Origin: an uncultured Slackia sp.
GTDB lineage: Bacteria; Actinomycetota; Coriobacteriia; Coriobacteriales; Eggerthellaceae
Direction: 5' to 3'
Assembly (NCBI RefSeq): GCF_944321625.1
Contig: NZ_CALUMA010000057.1
Location: 1 to 49,515 of the forward strand
DNA length: 49,515 bases
Below, piece after piece: positions 24,583 through 31,898 of this stretch; the stretch's first letter is position 1; each line of letters starts with the position of its first letter. The translations under genes were made by a program, and so were the position numbers. The notes under the pieces were generated by a model that saw only the letters and a list, made by a program, of their open reading frames with translations, was not told the origin of the DNA and ran no database searches.

Positions 24583-24742
24583 CTGTTTCAGGGCGAGGTG
24601 GAATTCCTCACTGGCGGTAAATCGGACGCGGTGCACAAGCCCGCGCTCACCGATGAGCCCGCGACCCTGCCGGCGTTGGTTCGCTTGGCAGGCTGATCCG
24701 GTGAAAACCCGGGGCCAACGGTCAAAGTCCGGATGGAAGAGG
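24583..24742 (+). promoter_or_regulatory. FMN riboswitch (RFN element)
   Basis: The conserved RFN blocks occur in order: TTTCAGGGCGAGGTGGAATTCC, split here as TTTCAGGGCGAGG then TGGAATTCC, followed by CACTGGCGGTAAATC, AGCCCGCG, TGATCCGGTGAAAACCCGG, GCCAACGGTCAAAGTCCGG and ATGGAAGAGG at the end. FMN binding reduces expression of the downstream gene. The ribosome site AGGTG follows within 10 bases, so control of translation initiation is the likely mode; no separate terminator hairpin is seen before the start codon. Confidence 0.95.
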
Positions 24743-24754
24743 CAGGTGATTTTC

Positions 24755-25342
24755 ATGTCTGAACAGTCGAAGACCGTCCAATTCCAGAACACGAATGCGT
24801 GGGACACCCGTCAATTGGTGACCATGGCGCTTATGGCCGCCATCGGCGCGCTGTTGGCGTTCGTGCAGATCCCGCTGATCCCGGGCGTCACGTTTCTGAC
24901 GTATGACCCGTCATTCGTGCCCGCAATGATCTGCGGTTTCGCGTTCGGCCCCGGCGCCGGCGTGGCCGTTGGATCGATCGGCGTGGTCATCTACGGCCTG
25001 ATTATGGGCGACTGGGTGGGCGCGCTGATGAACGTGATCATGGCAGTGTGCTACGTGCTTCCCGCCGCGCTCATCTACCGCAAGTTCCACACCTTCAAGG
25101 GCGCCATCGCCGGCTTCGCCGTGTCGTGCGTGACCGTACTGATCGGCGCGCTCATCGCCAACCTCACCGTGGGCGTGTGGTTCTGGTACGGCAGCACCGA
25201 CGTGATCATGCCGCTGCTGCTCCCCGCCGTGGTGCCGTTCAACCTGGCCAAGGCCATTCTGAACTCCGTGCTCACCATGGTCATCTACAAGGCGGTTTCC
25301 AACCTGATCACCCCTAAAAAGAATCAGGTCAAGGGTCGCTAA
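24755..25342 (+). CDS. ribU: Riboflavin-specific ECF transporter S component
   Basis: This is a 195-residue membrane protein with about six helices; ATG 24755 has AGGTG eight bases before it. The start of helix 1 (LVTMALMAAIGALLAFVQIP) carries the S-component motif used to dock to EcfT. The FMN riboswitch in front makes riboflavin (or FMN precursor) the substrate. The ATPase and T subunits follow on the same strand after a hairpin, so a complete ECF transporter is coded here. Confidence 0.93.
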   Translation: MSEQSKTVQFQNTNAWDTRQLVTMALMAAIGALLAFVQIPLIPGVTFLTYDPSFVPAMICGFAFGPGAGVAVGSIGVVIYGLIMGDWVGALMNVIMAVCYVLPAALIYRKFHTFKGAIAGFAVSCVTVLIGALIANLTVGVWFWYGSTDVIMPLLLPAVVPFNLAKAILNSVLTMVIYKAVSNLITPKKNQVKGR

Positions 25343-25350
25343 GACGCAAA

Positions 25351-25390
25351 CGCAAAGCCCGGCAGGCGCGACTTGCCGGGCTTGCTGCGT
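25351..25390 (+). terminator. Hairpin between ribU and ecfA
   Basis: AAGCCCGGC (25355-25363) pairs with GCCGGGCTT (25375-25383), and the stem can extend through AACGC/GCGTT. It is followed by GCTGCGTTTTGG, a weak T-run. It probably gives partial termination, so that ribU is expressed above the shared ATPase unit. Confidence 0.6.
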
Positions 25391-25525
25391 TTTGGGTGCA
25401 AGCGGGCAGGCGTTTCGCGGCATCGTTCGACGGTCGCCCCGCTACCCCGCGCGCCGCAGCGCCCCTCCCCAATGAAGGCTTCGCAAGACAGATCAACGCA
25501 AGACAACAACAGGACAAGGCATCCA

Positions 25526-27532
25526 ATGATCGACAGTTCCAACCTTGGATTCACCTACGACGGGCAGACGTTCGCCCTGCGCGACGTGAACGTGCACGTG
25601 AACGCGGGTGAATTCGTCTGCATCCTTGGCGGCAACGGCTCGGGCAAGAGCACGTTCGCCAAGCACATCAACGCGCTGCTGGCTCCCGACGAGGGCTCCA
25701 TGACGGTGGACGGCAGCGACACCCGCGACCAGCAGGCGCTTTACCTGATTCGCTCCACCGCGGGCATGGTGTTCCAAAACCCCGACGACCAGCTGGTGGC
25801 CTCGCTCGTGGAAGACGACGTAGCCTTTGGCCCCGAAAACCTGGGCATCGAGCCCTCCGAGATTGCCGCGCGCGTAACCCGCTCGCTCGCTGAGGTGGGC
25901 CTGATGGGCTTTGAGAAGCACGAGACGCACGCCCTGTCCGGCGGCCAGAAGCAGCGCGTGGCAATTGCCGGCGTGTTGGCCATGGAGCCCAAGATTCTGA
26001 TTTTGGACGAAGCGTCGTCCATGTTGGACCCGCGCGGCCGCAAGGGCCTCATACGCGTGTGCCGCGAGCTTCATGAGACGGGCCTCACCATTGTCATGAT
26101 CACGCATTTCATGGAAGAGGCCGCCGAGGCCGACCGCGTGATCGTGCTGGAGGAGGGGCACGTGGCGCTCGAGGGCACGCCCGGCGAGGTGCTGGTGCGC
26201 ACCGACGTGCTGGCACGGTTGAACCTGGAGGTGCCGTTCGCGTGCGACTTCTCGGTGCAGCTGCAGGACCTGGGCGTTGACGTAGTGCCGTGCGTGCATG
26301 AATCGGCGCTGATCGAGCAGCTGCGCAAGGCGGCTCCTGCGGCGTTCCCGTGCGCTGACGGGTATACCGTGGCGGATAGCGCCACGGATGACGGCGGCGT
26401 GCTTGCCGCGAATGGTGTGGAGGCCGCAGGCGTTGACGGCGATGCGCGTACCGCTGATGGCGCCGTAGCCGAACACGCGGAGCGCGAGGGCACGCCCGCC
26501 GTTTGCACGGTCGCGCCCCAGAAGCTGCCGCCGCTCCCACGCACAAGCGTGGCAAGCGGCACCCCGCTCATCGAATTCGACCATGTGTCCTACACCTACG
26601 ACGCCGCTATGGCGAAGCGCCAGCAGAAGGCGCTCAAGCGCGGCAAGGCCGTAACCGACGTGCAGGCCGAACGCGCCAAATGGGGCAACGACCCCGACGA
26701 GCTGTGGGCGGTGCGCGACGTGAGTTTCGCGGTCATGGAGGGCGAGTTCCTGGGCATCGCCGGGCACACCGGATCGGGCAAATCCACCCTCATCCAGCAC
26801 ATGAACGCGCTCGTGCGGCCCACGATGGGGCGCGTGCTGGTGGACGGCAAAGACATCGCCGACAAGGCGGCGGCCGCGCAGGCGCGCTCGCTGGTGGGCG
26901 TGGTGTTCCAGTACCCCGAGCATCAGCTGTTCGCCGCCACCGTGTTCGACGACGTGGCGTTCGGCCCGCGCAACATGGGCCTTTCCGAAGACGAGGTGCG
27001 CGCCCGCGTGGAGGAATCGCTTTCGCAGGTGGGCCTGAGCTTTGACGACGTGCAGGAGAAAAGCCCGTTCGAGCTTTCGGGCGGCCAGCAGCGCCGCGTG
27101 GCGTTCGCCGGCGTGCTGGCGATGCGTCCGCGCGTGCTGGTGCTGGACGAGCCCGCCGCCGGCCTTGACCCCGCCGCGCGCCGCGATTTCCTGGGCATGA
27201 TTTCTGACCTGCACAAACAGGGTCTTACGGTGGTCATGGTGTCGCATAGCATGGACGACCTCGCGCGTCTTACCGACCGCGTTCTCATCATGAAAGAGGG
27301 CGAGATGTTCTGCGTGGGCACGCCCGCCGAGGTGTTCATCCACGCCGACGAGCTCAACGCCATCGGCCTGGGGCAGCCGTGCCCGCAGCGCATGGCGCGC
27401 AAGCTGCGCGACGCCGGCATGCCGCTTGACATGAGCGTGCTCTACGACGAGGCGTCGCTTGCCCACGAGGTGGCGGCACGCATGGCGGCGGCTGGCTCCG
27501 CGCCTGCCGGCGGCGAAGGCGGTGCGCGATGA
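25526..27532 (+). CDS. ecfA: Fused energizing ATPase EcfA-EcfA' of an ECF transporter
   Basis: This is a 668-residue protein with two ABC ATPase domains that power vitamin uptake. Domain 1: Walker A GGNGSGKS (35-42), a Q-loop in FQNPDDQL, signature LSGGQKQ (137-143), Walker B ILILDE (157-162). Domain 2: Walker A GHTGSGKS (413-420), FQYPEHQL, signature LSGGQQR and VLVLDEP. About 90 residues of variable alanine-rich linker join them. The FQxPxxQ loops are typical of ECF ATPases. ATG 25526 fits the first strand; an ATG at 25472 would add an uncharged tail without a ribosome site. The stop overlaps the ecfT start (ATGA). Confidence 0.95.
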   Translation: MIDSSNLGFTYDGQTFALRDVNVHVNAGEFVCILGGNGSGKSTFAKHINALLAPDEGSMTVDGSDTRDQQALYLIRSTAGMVFQNPDDQLVASLVEDDVAFGPENLGIEPSEIAARVTRSLAEVGLMGFEKHETHALSGGQKQRVAIAGVLAMEPKILILDEASSMLDPRGRKGLIRVCRELHETGLTIVMITHFMEEAAEADRVIVLEEGHVALEGTPGEVLVRTDVLARLNLEVPFACDFSVQLQDLGVDVVPCVHESALIEQLRKAAPAAFPCADGYTVADSATDDGGVLAANGVEAAGVDGDARTADGAVAEHAEREGTPAVCTVAPQKLPPLPRTSVASGTPLIEFDHVSYTYDAAMAKRQQKALKRGKAVTDVQAERAKWGNDPDELWAVRDVSFAVMEGEFLGIAGHTGSGKSTLIQHMNALVRPTMGRVLVDGKDIADKAAAAQARSLVGVVFQYPEHQLFAATVFDDVAFGPRNMGLSEDEVRARVEESLSQVGLSFDDVQEKSPFELSGGQQRRVAFAGVLAMRPRVLVLDEPAAGLDPAARRDFLGMISDLHKQGLTVVMVSHSMDDLARLTDRVLIMKEGEMFCVGTPAEVFIHADELNAIGLGQPCPQRMARKLRDAGMPLDMSVLYDEASLAHEVAARMAAAGSAPAGGEGGAR

Positions 27533-28329
27533 ACGGCGCATTCTCTTTCGGCAGCTACTGCCCCGGCGACAGCCCCCTGCATCGGATGGACCCGCGCGCC
27601 AAGCTTCTTCTGGGCTGCGCGTTCATCGCTGCTGTGCTGTGCGCGCAGGGCTTTGCCGCGCTGGGCGTGGTGGCCGTGTTCGTGCTGGCGTTCTACGTCA
27701 TCTCGCGCGTGCCGCCCAGCAAGGCCGCGAAATCGCTTGCCCCGCTGCTGTTCATCTCGCTGTTCGCGTCGCTTCTGAACCTGTTCGTGGTGCAGGACGG
27801 CGCCACCCTTGTGCAGCTGGGCTTCATCCGCATCAGCGAGGGCGGCGTGCGGCAATGCCTGTTCATCGGCGCCCGCCTGGTGCTGATGATGATGGGCATG
27901 AGCCTAATCACCATGACCACCATGACGCTCGATCTGACCGAGGCGTTCGAGCGGCTGCTTTCGCCGTTCTCGCGCATCGGGCTTCCCGCTCACGAGCTGG
28001 GCATGATCATGGGCATCGCACTGCGCTTCATGCCGCAGTTCGCCACCGAGCTTGTCACCATCCGCCGCGCGCAGATCAGCCGCGGCGCGTCAGCCGCCGG
28101 CAGCCCCGCCAAGTCGGTGCGCATGCTGGTGTCGCTCTTGGTGCCCCTGTTCGCAAGCGCTTTCCGTCACGCCGAGACGCTTTCGGCCGCCATGGACGCA
28201 CGCTGCTACCACGGAAAAGTCGGCCGCACGCGCATGCATCCGCTGCGTTTCGCGCCGCGCGACGGCGTGGCGGCAGTCGTGATTGCGCTTTTGTTCGTGT
28301 GCATCTTCGCCGTGAACGCGCTCGTGTAG
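27529..28329 (+). CDS. ecfT: ECF transporter transmembrane component EcfT
   Basis: This is a 266-residue protein that couples S components to the ATPases in the membrane. It has about five hydrophobic helices, MDPRAKLLLG near the N-terminus, and the two coupling motifs near the end: RRAQISRG and AMDARCYHG, each with the conserved alanine-arginine core. Start overlaps the ATPase stop by four bases. It may serve other S components in the cell besides RibU. Confidence 0.95.
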   Translation: MNGAFSFGSYCPGDSPLHRMDPRAKLLLGCAFIAAVLCAQGFAALGVVAVFVLAFYVISRVPPSKAAKSLAPLLFISLFASLLNLFVVQDGATLVQLGFIRISEGGVRQCLFIGARLVLMMMGMSLITMTTMTLDLTEAFERLLSPFSRIGLPAHELGMIMGIALRFMPQFATELVTIRRAQISRGASAAGSPAKSVRMLVSLLVPLFASAFRHAETLSAAMDARCYHGKVGRTRMHPLRFAPRDGVAAVVIALLFVCIFAVNALV

Positions 28330-28497
28330 CAGCAGCACCCCACACTGAACAGCCCATGTACGCCGCACCTTAGATTCGAACGCAATCGGAGACGAGGGAC
28401 CTATCCCTGCCCCACAATCAGCAGCTTCCCTCCCACAAATCAACAGCCCCCTCCCACAAGCCGAACCAGTCGAAACTACCGGCAGAAAGGAACCGCA

Positions 28498-28911
28498 ATG
28501 ACCCCTGGAATGAAAACCGTCTTGGAGTATTTAACCTCCATTCCCGCGTGGTATCTGGCCACCAGCGTGGACAACCAGCCGCATGTGCGCCCGTTCAGCT
28601 TCGCGGCCGAGCAGGACGGCAAGATTTGGTTCTGCACCGCCACCACCAAGGACGTGTGGGAAGAGCTGCTGCAGAACCAGCTGATCGAGGCTACCGCCTG
28701 GTGGCCCGGCCATGGCTGGCTGATCCTGCGCGGGCGTGCGGGGCTTGAGGACCGCGCGAATGCCGAGATGCGCCAGGCGGGCTACGACCATCTGACCAGC
28801 CTGAACGAGCACTACGATGGCCCGAACGATCCCACGCTTGTGTTCTTCTCGGTCGAGGAGCCCCAGGCTTGGATTTGCAATCACGATGAATGGGTGCCTG
28901 TGGAGCTGTGA
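28498..28911 (+). CDS. Pyridoxamine 5'-phosphate oxidase-like flavin-binding protein
   Basis: This is a 137-residue split-barrel protein; GAAAGGA lies before the ATG. IPAWYLATSVDNQPHVRPFSF is split as IPAWYLATS and QPHVRPFSF, the usual first strands of PNPOx-like proteins, with KIWFCTATTKDVWEELLQN after them. It probably binds FMN or F420 and reduces an unknown substrate. A clear paralog lies 550 bases downstream. Being next to a riboflavin uptake system is suggestive, but no shared regulation is seen. Bases 28330-28497 hold no gene. Confidence 0.85.
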   Translation: MTPGMKTVLEYLTSIPAWYLATSVDNQPHVRPFSFAAEQDGKIWFCTATTKDVWEELLQNQLIEATAWWPGHGWLILRGRAGLEDRANAEMRQAGYDHLTSLNEHYDGPNDPTLVFFSVEEPQAWICNHDEWVPVEL

Positions 28912-28927
28912 ACGATATGCGAGAGAT

Positions 28928-29084
28928 GAGGGACGCGGGCAGGGCGGAGGGCCCTGTGGAACACCCGTTCGGCTACCGCTCGCTTTGCTCGCTATGCGCC
29001 TCACGCGACTTTTCGGTTTTTGACTATACAAGTTTGAGAAAGTCAAGTGATTCCACAGGGCCCTCCGCCCTGCCCGCGTCCCTC
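28928..29084. repeat. 34-bp perfect inverted repeat around an 89-base spacer
   Basis: The arm at 28928-28961 starts GAGGGACGCGGGCAGGG and is the exact reverse complement of 29051-29084. A transcript would fold into an exceptionally stable stem. There is no reading frame in the spacer. It begins 17 bases after the PNPOx-like gene. It could be a terminator-like 3' structure, a miniature transposable element or a recombination site. Confidence 0.8.
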
Positions 29085-29167
29085 GCTCCCGAATATGCAA
29101 CCTCAGCTTGGGGTGGACGGCCGCCTTTTGATGGGTCCATGGCGGGCATCGGATTGCTACGAATATT

Positions 29168-29387
29168 GAGAATAGTATGATTTGACCCCTGCTTTGCTAC
29201 AAAATGCCCGAATAGTATCTTCGGGCAGCGAGATATCTGCTTCGAGTTTCATGTATCAAGTTGGTGACCAGGCACTATGCAAGCTCTGTTTGATAAACTT
29301 TCCCGCCCGCTGCGGTTGCTTGCGGCTGAAGCGATACTATTCTCGCAATTTGTAGCAGACGAACCCCAAAACAATACTATTCTCGCG
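29168..29387. repeat. Pair of inverted 51-base blocks built on GAGAATAGTAT
   Basis: GAGAATAGTAT (29168) and CGAATAGTAT (29209) stand 40 bases apart. The mirror arrangement, ATACTATTCTCG at 29334 and at 29374, is again 40 bases apart. The segments between the motifs also match (TGCTACAAA-x-TGC). The whole 220-bp unit thus has imperfect terminal inverted repeats and looks like a miniature element or a complex operator. Confidence 0.6.
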
Positions 29388-29458
29388 TTTTTGAGCACGA
29401 GACATCCGCGCGAAAGCGCTCGCTGCTGATAGAAGATAAATAGCAAGGAAAGGAACGC

Positions 29459-29881
29459 ATGATGGATGAGATTCTTGAGTATTTGACCGGGATTCCGGCT
29501 TGGTATTTGGCCACTATTGATGAGAACGATCCTGAGCAGCCGCGCGTGCGGCCGTTCAGCTTTGCCGCGGTGGACGATGGCAAGCTGTGGTTTTCTACGT
29601 CGCGCGATAAGGATGTGTGGCGCGAACTTTCGGCGCATCCGAAGTTCGAAGTTTCTGGATGGAAGCCCGGCGAGTTTTGGATCGTGCTTTCCGGCGAGGC
29701 CGACCTTGCCGACGACGCCAACGTGAGCGATGCCGTGCGTCAGGCGGGCTTCGAGCATATGGTGGGCATCGGCGAGCATCATGACTCGCCCAACGACGGT
29801 CGCCTCGCTTTCTTCAGCGTGAAGCACGGCGTGGCGCGCTTCTGCGACATCGACGGCAGCGAGCGCCGCTTCGAGTTCTAA
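29459..29881 (+). CDS. Pyridoxamine 5'-phosphate oxidase-like protein, paralog
   Basis: This is a 140-residue protein clearly related to the one at 28498-28911 (EYLTGIPAWYLAT, RVRPFSFAA, KLWFSTSRDKDVWREL, GEHHDSPNDGRLAFFSV). The ATG at 29459 has AAAGGA before it; a second ATG follows at once. Same split-barrel, presumably flavin- or F420-binding, function unknown. The two copies probably arose by local duplication and have diverged; they are separated by about 550 bases with two inverted-repeat elements. Confidence 0.85.
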   Translation: MMDEILEYLTGIPAWYLATIDENDPEQPRVRPFSFAAVDDGKLWFSTSRDKDVWRELSAHPKFEVSGWKPGEFWIVLSGEADLADDANVSDAVRQAGFEHMVGIGEHHDSPNDGRLAFFSVKHGVARFCDIDGSERRFEF

Positions 29882-29900
29882 GCCGCGCCACGAGCCGCGG

Positions 29901-30151
29901 GACAAAAACCTCAAGATTCGTGGACGTTTTTTCGAGTTTCCCGGAAGCACACAGGTTTCGTAGGAAGTTGCCTTTGGATTGCTGCAGGACTTTTGACTAG
30001 GATCGCCCACTTCGCTTTCGCAAAATGCGACAGAACGCATAAACGGGGCAGGGATGAGCACCGGAACGGACGAGATACGCACCTTCTGCTCTCTCGTCCG
30101 CCCAACGAATCCGGGAAAGTCGAAATAACGTCCACGAATCCCGGTTTTGTT
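29901..30151. repeat. Inverted repeats of about 40 bases around a 165-base core
   Basis: The stretch 29916-29944 (ATTCGTGGACGTTTTTTCGA onward) matches the complement of 30111-30139 with two differences, and the similarity continues outward through ACAAAAACC / GGTTTTGTT. The core has only weak open frames. This is a third, different inverted-repeat unit in the same 1.5 kb. Confidence 0.65.
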
Positions 30152-30238
30152 GGCATCGACGATTCATGCGTCATCCTGCCCCTCGGGCAGCACTCAACCA
30201 TTTTGTTCCACGAAGAGAGGACCGGCGGAGACTGAACT

Positions 30239-30280
30239 GCCTCCCATTTCTTGGGCGCGAGAAATGGGAGGCTTTCTTAT
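30239..30280 (+). terminator. Strong rho-independent terminator
   Basis: GCCTCCCATTTCT (30239-30251) pairs perfectly with AGAAATGGGAGGC (30260-30272), followed by TTTCTTAT. A further 12-bp inverted repeat (AAGAGAGGACCG 30213-30224 and its complement 30308-30319) surrounds it. The nearest plus-strand gene ends 357 bases upstream, so an unannotated transcript may end here. Confidence 0.75.
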
Positions 30281-30382
30281 GTCCGAAGATGAAAGGCTGA
30301 AATACGACGGTCCTCTCTTGCACAAGCGATAAAACAAGCGATACGACCCCATCCGAGCAATAAGACCCCGTCGGCTTCGCGT

Positions 30383-31648
30383 TTACGCAGCGTTGGCCTC
30401 GGTCGAGGTGGCCTCTTCGGTCTTCTTCAGCAGCGGCGTCTCGACGTCGAGCCCGCGCGCCTTGTTGCGCATCTCGATGAGCTGGCGCACCACCACGCAC
30501 ACGATGAACGCGATGCCGATGTAACCGGTGTAGGGGTAGATGATGCCCATAAGCTGGCTGTATCCGAGCGGGCTCACGGCGATGGCCAGCACCACGGCGC
30601 TGAACAGCACCAGCACGGCCTTATTGCGCTTGGTGCCCTCGGGCGCGAAGCGGTTCACGGCGGTCCACATCATGGGAGCGGCGGTGGAGTAGATGCCGCA
30701 CAGCACGATGACGGCGAACACGACGCTCAGCGCGGGGCTGATCAGGTCGGACAGGTACAGCGTGGGCACCTCGAGCGCGGCAACGTTGTCGATATGGCAC
30801 AGCAGCGCCACGTTCATGAGCATGGCGGCGCCGATGAAGGCGATGCCGCCCAGCACGGCGCCAATCTTGGCCTCGCGCGGCACGCGGGCGGTGCCGCCGG
30901 TCTGTGCGAAGAACGGCACAGAGCCCGCCACGTTGTAGGCCACGTACAACAGGCCGCCGAGCGCCCACAGCGGTGCACCGTTGGTGGCGTTGGCCATGCC
31001 CGCGAACAGGTCGCCCTTCCCGCCGATGTTCGCAAGACCCTCGGGATTCGCCGCGATGGCATTAGCCGCAATGATCAGCGTGAACACGATGATGATGGGA
31101 CCAACCACGCCGATGACGTCGACGATGCGATGGAACCCGAAGATGTTGGTGATGAACACGACCAGGCACATGGCCAGCGAGCCCGCCCACGCGGGAATGC
31201 CGAAGTACTGCGCCAGCGTGGCGCCCGCGCCGGAGGTCATCACGATGCACACGAGCACGAGAAACAGCGGGATGAACCACGCCAGGAACGCCCCGAAGTA
31301 TTTGCCCGCATAGTAGCGGAACGCCCGGTCGGCCATTGCATCGGGGCCCAGGTCGCTATGCCTGTACCCGTAGTTCATGAGAACCTTGCCCAGCCACGCG
31401 AACAGAACGAGCGCGATGAGCAACCCTCCCATGGACCAGATGCCGTACGCGGTAAAGAACTGCATGATCTCTTGGCCGGTGGCGTATCCCGAACCGATGA
31501 GGAACGCCACGAACGCGCCTGCGAACTTGATGATCGTCAGCACGTTGGCCTTGCCGCCCTTCGCGTCAGAGGCGACGCCAGATAGGCCCACGCTCCCCTG
31601 CCCTGCCGCGTATCCCACCGCGGCGTTGTTGGTTGTTTTCTCCGACAT
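30383..31648 (-). CDS. YkvI-family membrane transporter, predicted aromatic amino acid carrier
   Basis: The ATG at 31648 with AAAGGA seven bases before it gives 421 residues. There are about 11-12 hydrophobic helices in the APC-like arrangement: first helix IIKFAGAFVAFLIGSGYATGQE (broken as KFAGAFVAFL and IGSGYATGQE) with the glycine-rich unwound segment, later VVFITNIFGFHRIVDVIGVVG and others. YkvI proteins have no firm substrate. The leader here encodes a peptide rich in Phe, Tyr and Trp and can form an attenuator, so an aromatic amino acid is the likely substrate. That is inference from regulation, not from binding residues. Confidence 0.8.
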   Translation of the reverse strand: MSEKTTNNAAVGYAAGQGSVGLSGVASDAKGGKANVLTIIKFAGAFVAFLIGSGYATGQEIMQFFTAYGIWSMGGLLIALVLFAWLGKVLMNYGYRHSDLGPDAMADRAFRYYAGKYFGAFLAWFIPLFLVLVCIVMTSGAGATLAQYFGIPAWAGSLAMCLVVFITNIFGFHRIVDVIGVVGPIIIVFTLIIAANAIAANPEGLANIGGKGDLFAGMANATNGAPLWALGGLLYVAYNVAGSVPFFAQTGGTARVPREAKIGAVLGGIAFIGAAMLMNVALLCHIDNVAALEVPTLYLSDLISPALSVVFAVIVLCGIYSTAAPMMWTAVNRFAPEGTKRNKAVLVLFSAVVLAIAVSPLGYSQLMGIIYPYTGYIGIAFIVCVVVRQLIEMRNKARGLDVETPLLKKTEEATSTEANAA

Positions 31649-31687
31649 GGTGATTCCTTTCTCTTGCCGGATGACTTCCTGCTTATA

Positions 31688-31714
31688 CAAAAAGGCGCCG
31701 GATTGCGGCGCCTT
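31688..31714 (-). terminator. Attenuator terminator before the YkvI-like gene
   Basis: On the minus strand AAGGCGCCG and CGGCGCCTT pair around a CAATC loop and are followed by TTTTTG. It lies between the leader peptide and the start codon at 31648. The CGCCGCAATC side is also complementary to GATTGCGGC upstream, so the terminator has a competing antiterminator. Confidence 0.85.
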
Positions 31715-31801
31715 CTCATACCGAAATGCTTGAATGCAATGGCGTGGCAGCGGCCGCAATCATGGGGTCTTGCTAAAGTAAAATCGATATGCGAACTGCC
31801 A
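31701..31801 (-). promoter_or_regulatory. Attenuator with four alternating pairing segments
   Basis: Minus-strand segments in transcript order: segment 1 TGGCAG (31801-31796, inside the leader peptide at Trp4-Gln5); segment 2 GATTGCGGC (31761-31753) running into CTGCCA (31750-31745); segment 3 GCCGCAATC (31709-31701); segment 4, the 3' arm of the terminator. 1 pairs with the end of 2 (six pairs), 2 pairs with 3 (nine pairs), and 3 pairs with 4. A ribosome held on the aromatic codons would free segment 2 to pair with 3 and allow readthrough. The layout copies that of classical amino-acid operon attenuators. Confidence 0.75.
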
Positions 31802-31810
31802 GTTGAACAT
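31760..31810 (-). CDS. Leader peptide rich in aromatic residues
   Basis: A 16-residue reading frame, MFNWQFAYRFYFSKTP, begins at an ATG eight bases after GAAAGG and ends at a TGA that overlaps the antiterminator segment GATTGCGGC. Seven of 16 residues are Phe, Tyr or Trp. It is followed by a competing antiterminator and terminator. Such a peptide senses charging of tRNA-Phe, tRNA-Tyr or tRNA-Trp through ribosome speed. Confidence 0.75.
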   Translation of the reverse strand: MFNWQFAYRFYFSKTP

Positions 31811-31898
31811 TGCGTTTGCCTTTCGCTGTCCTATCGAGGCGCACCCCGCGTTTGCCTTCATCGCTTCGAGCGAGATGCTTCTTGCCCTGCGCGCTTCC

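Noticed and set aside
25493..27541. Long minus-strand open frame opposite the EcfAA' gene
   Set aside because: Histidine/alanine-rich shadow caused by high GC in the third codon position; it matches no family.
29911..30235. Small open frames of 80-96 codons on both strands
   Set aside because: They span the arms of an inverted repeat, lack ribosome sites and have no protein-like composition.
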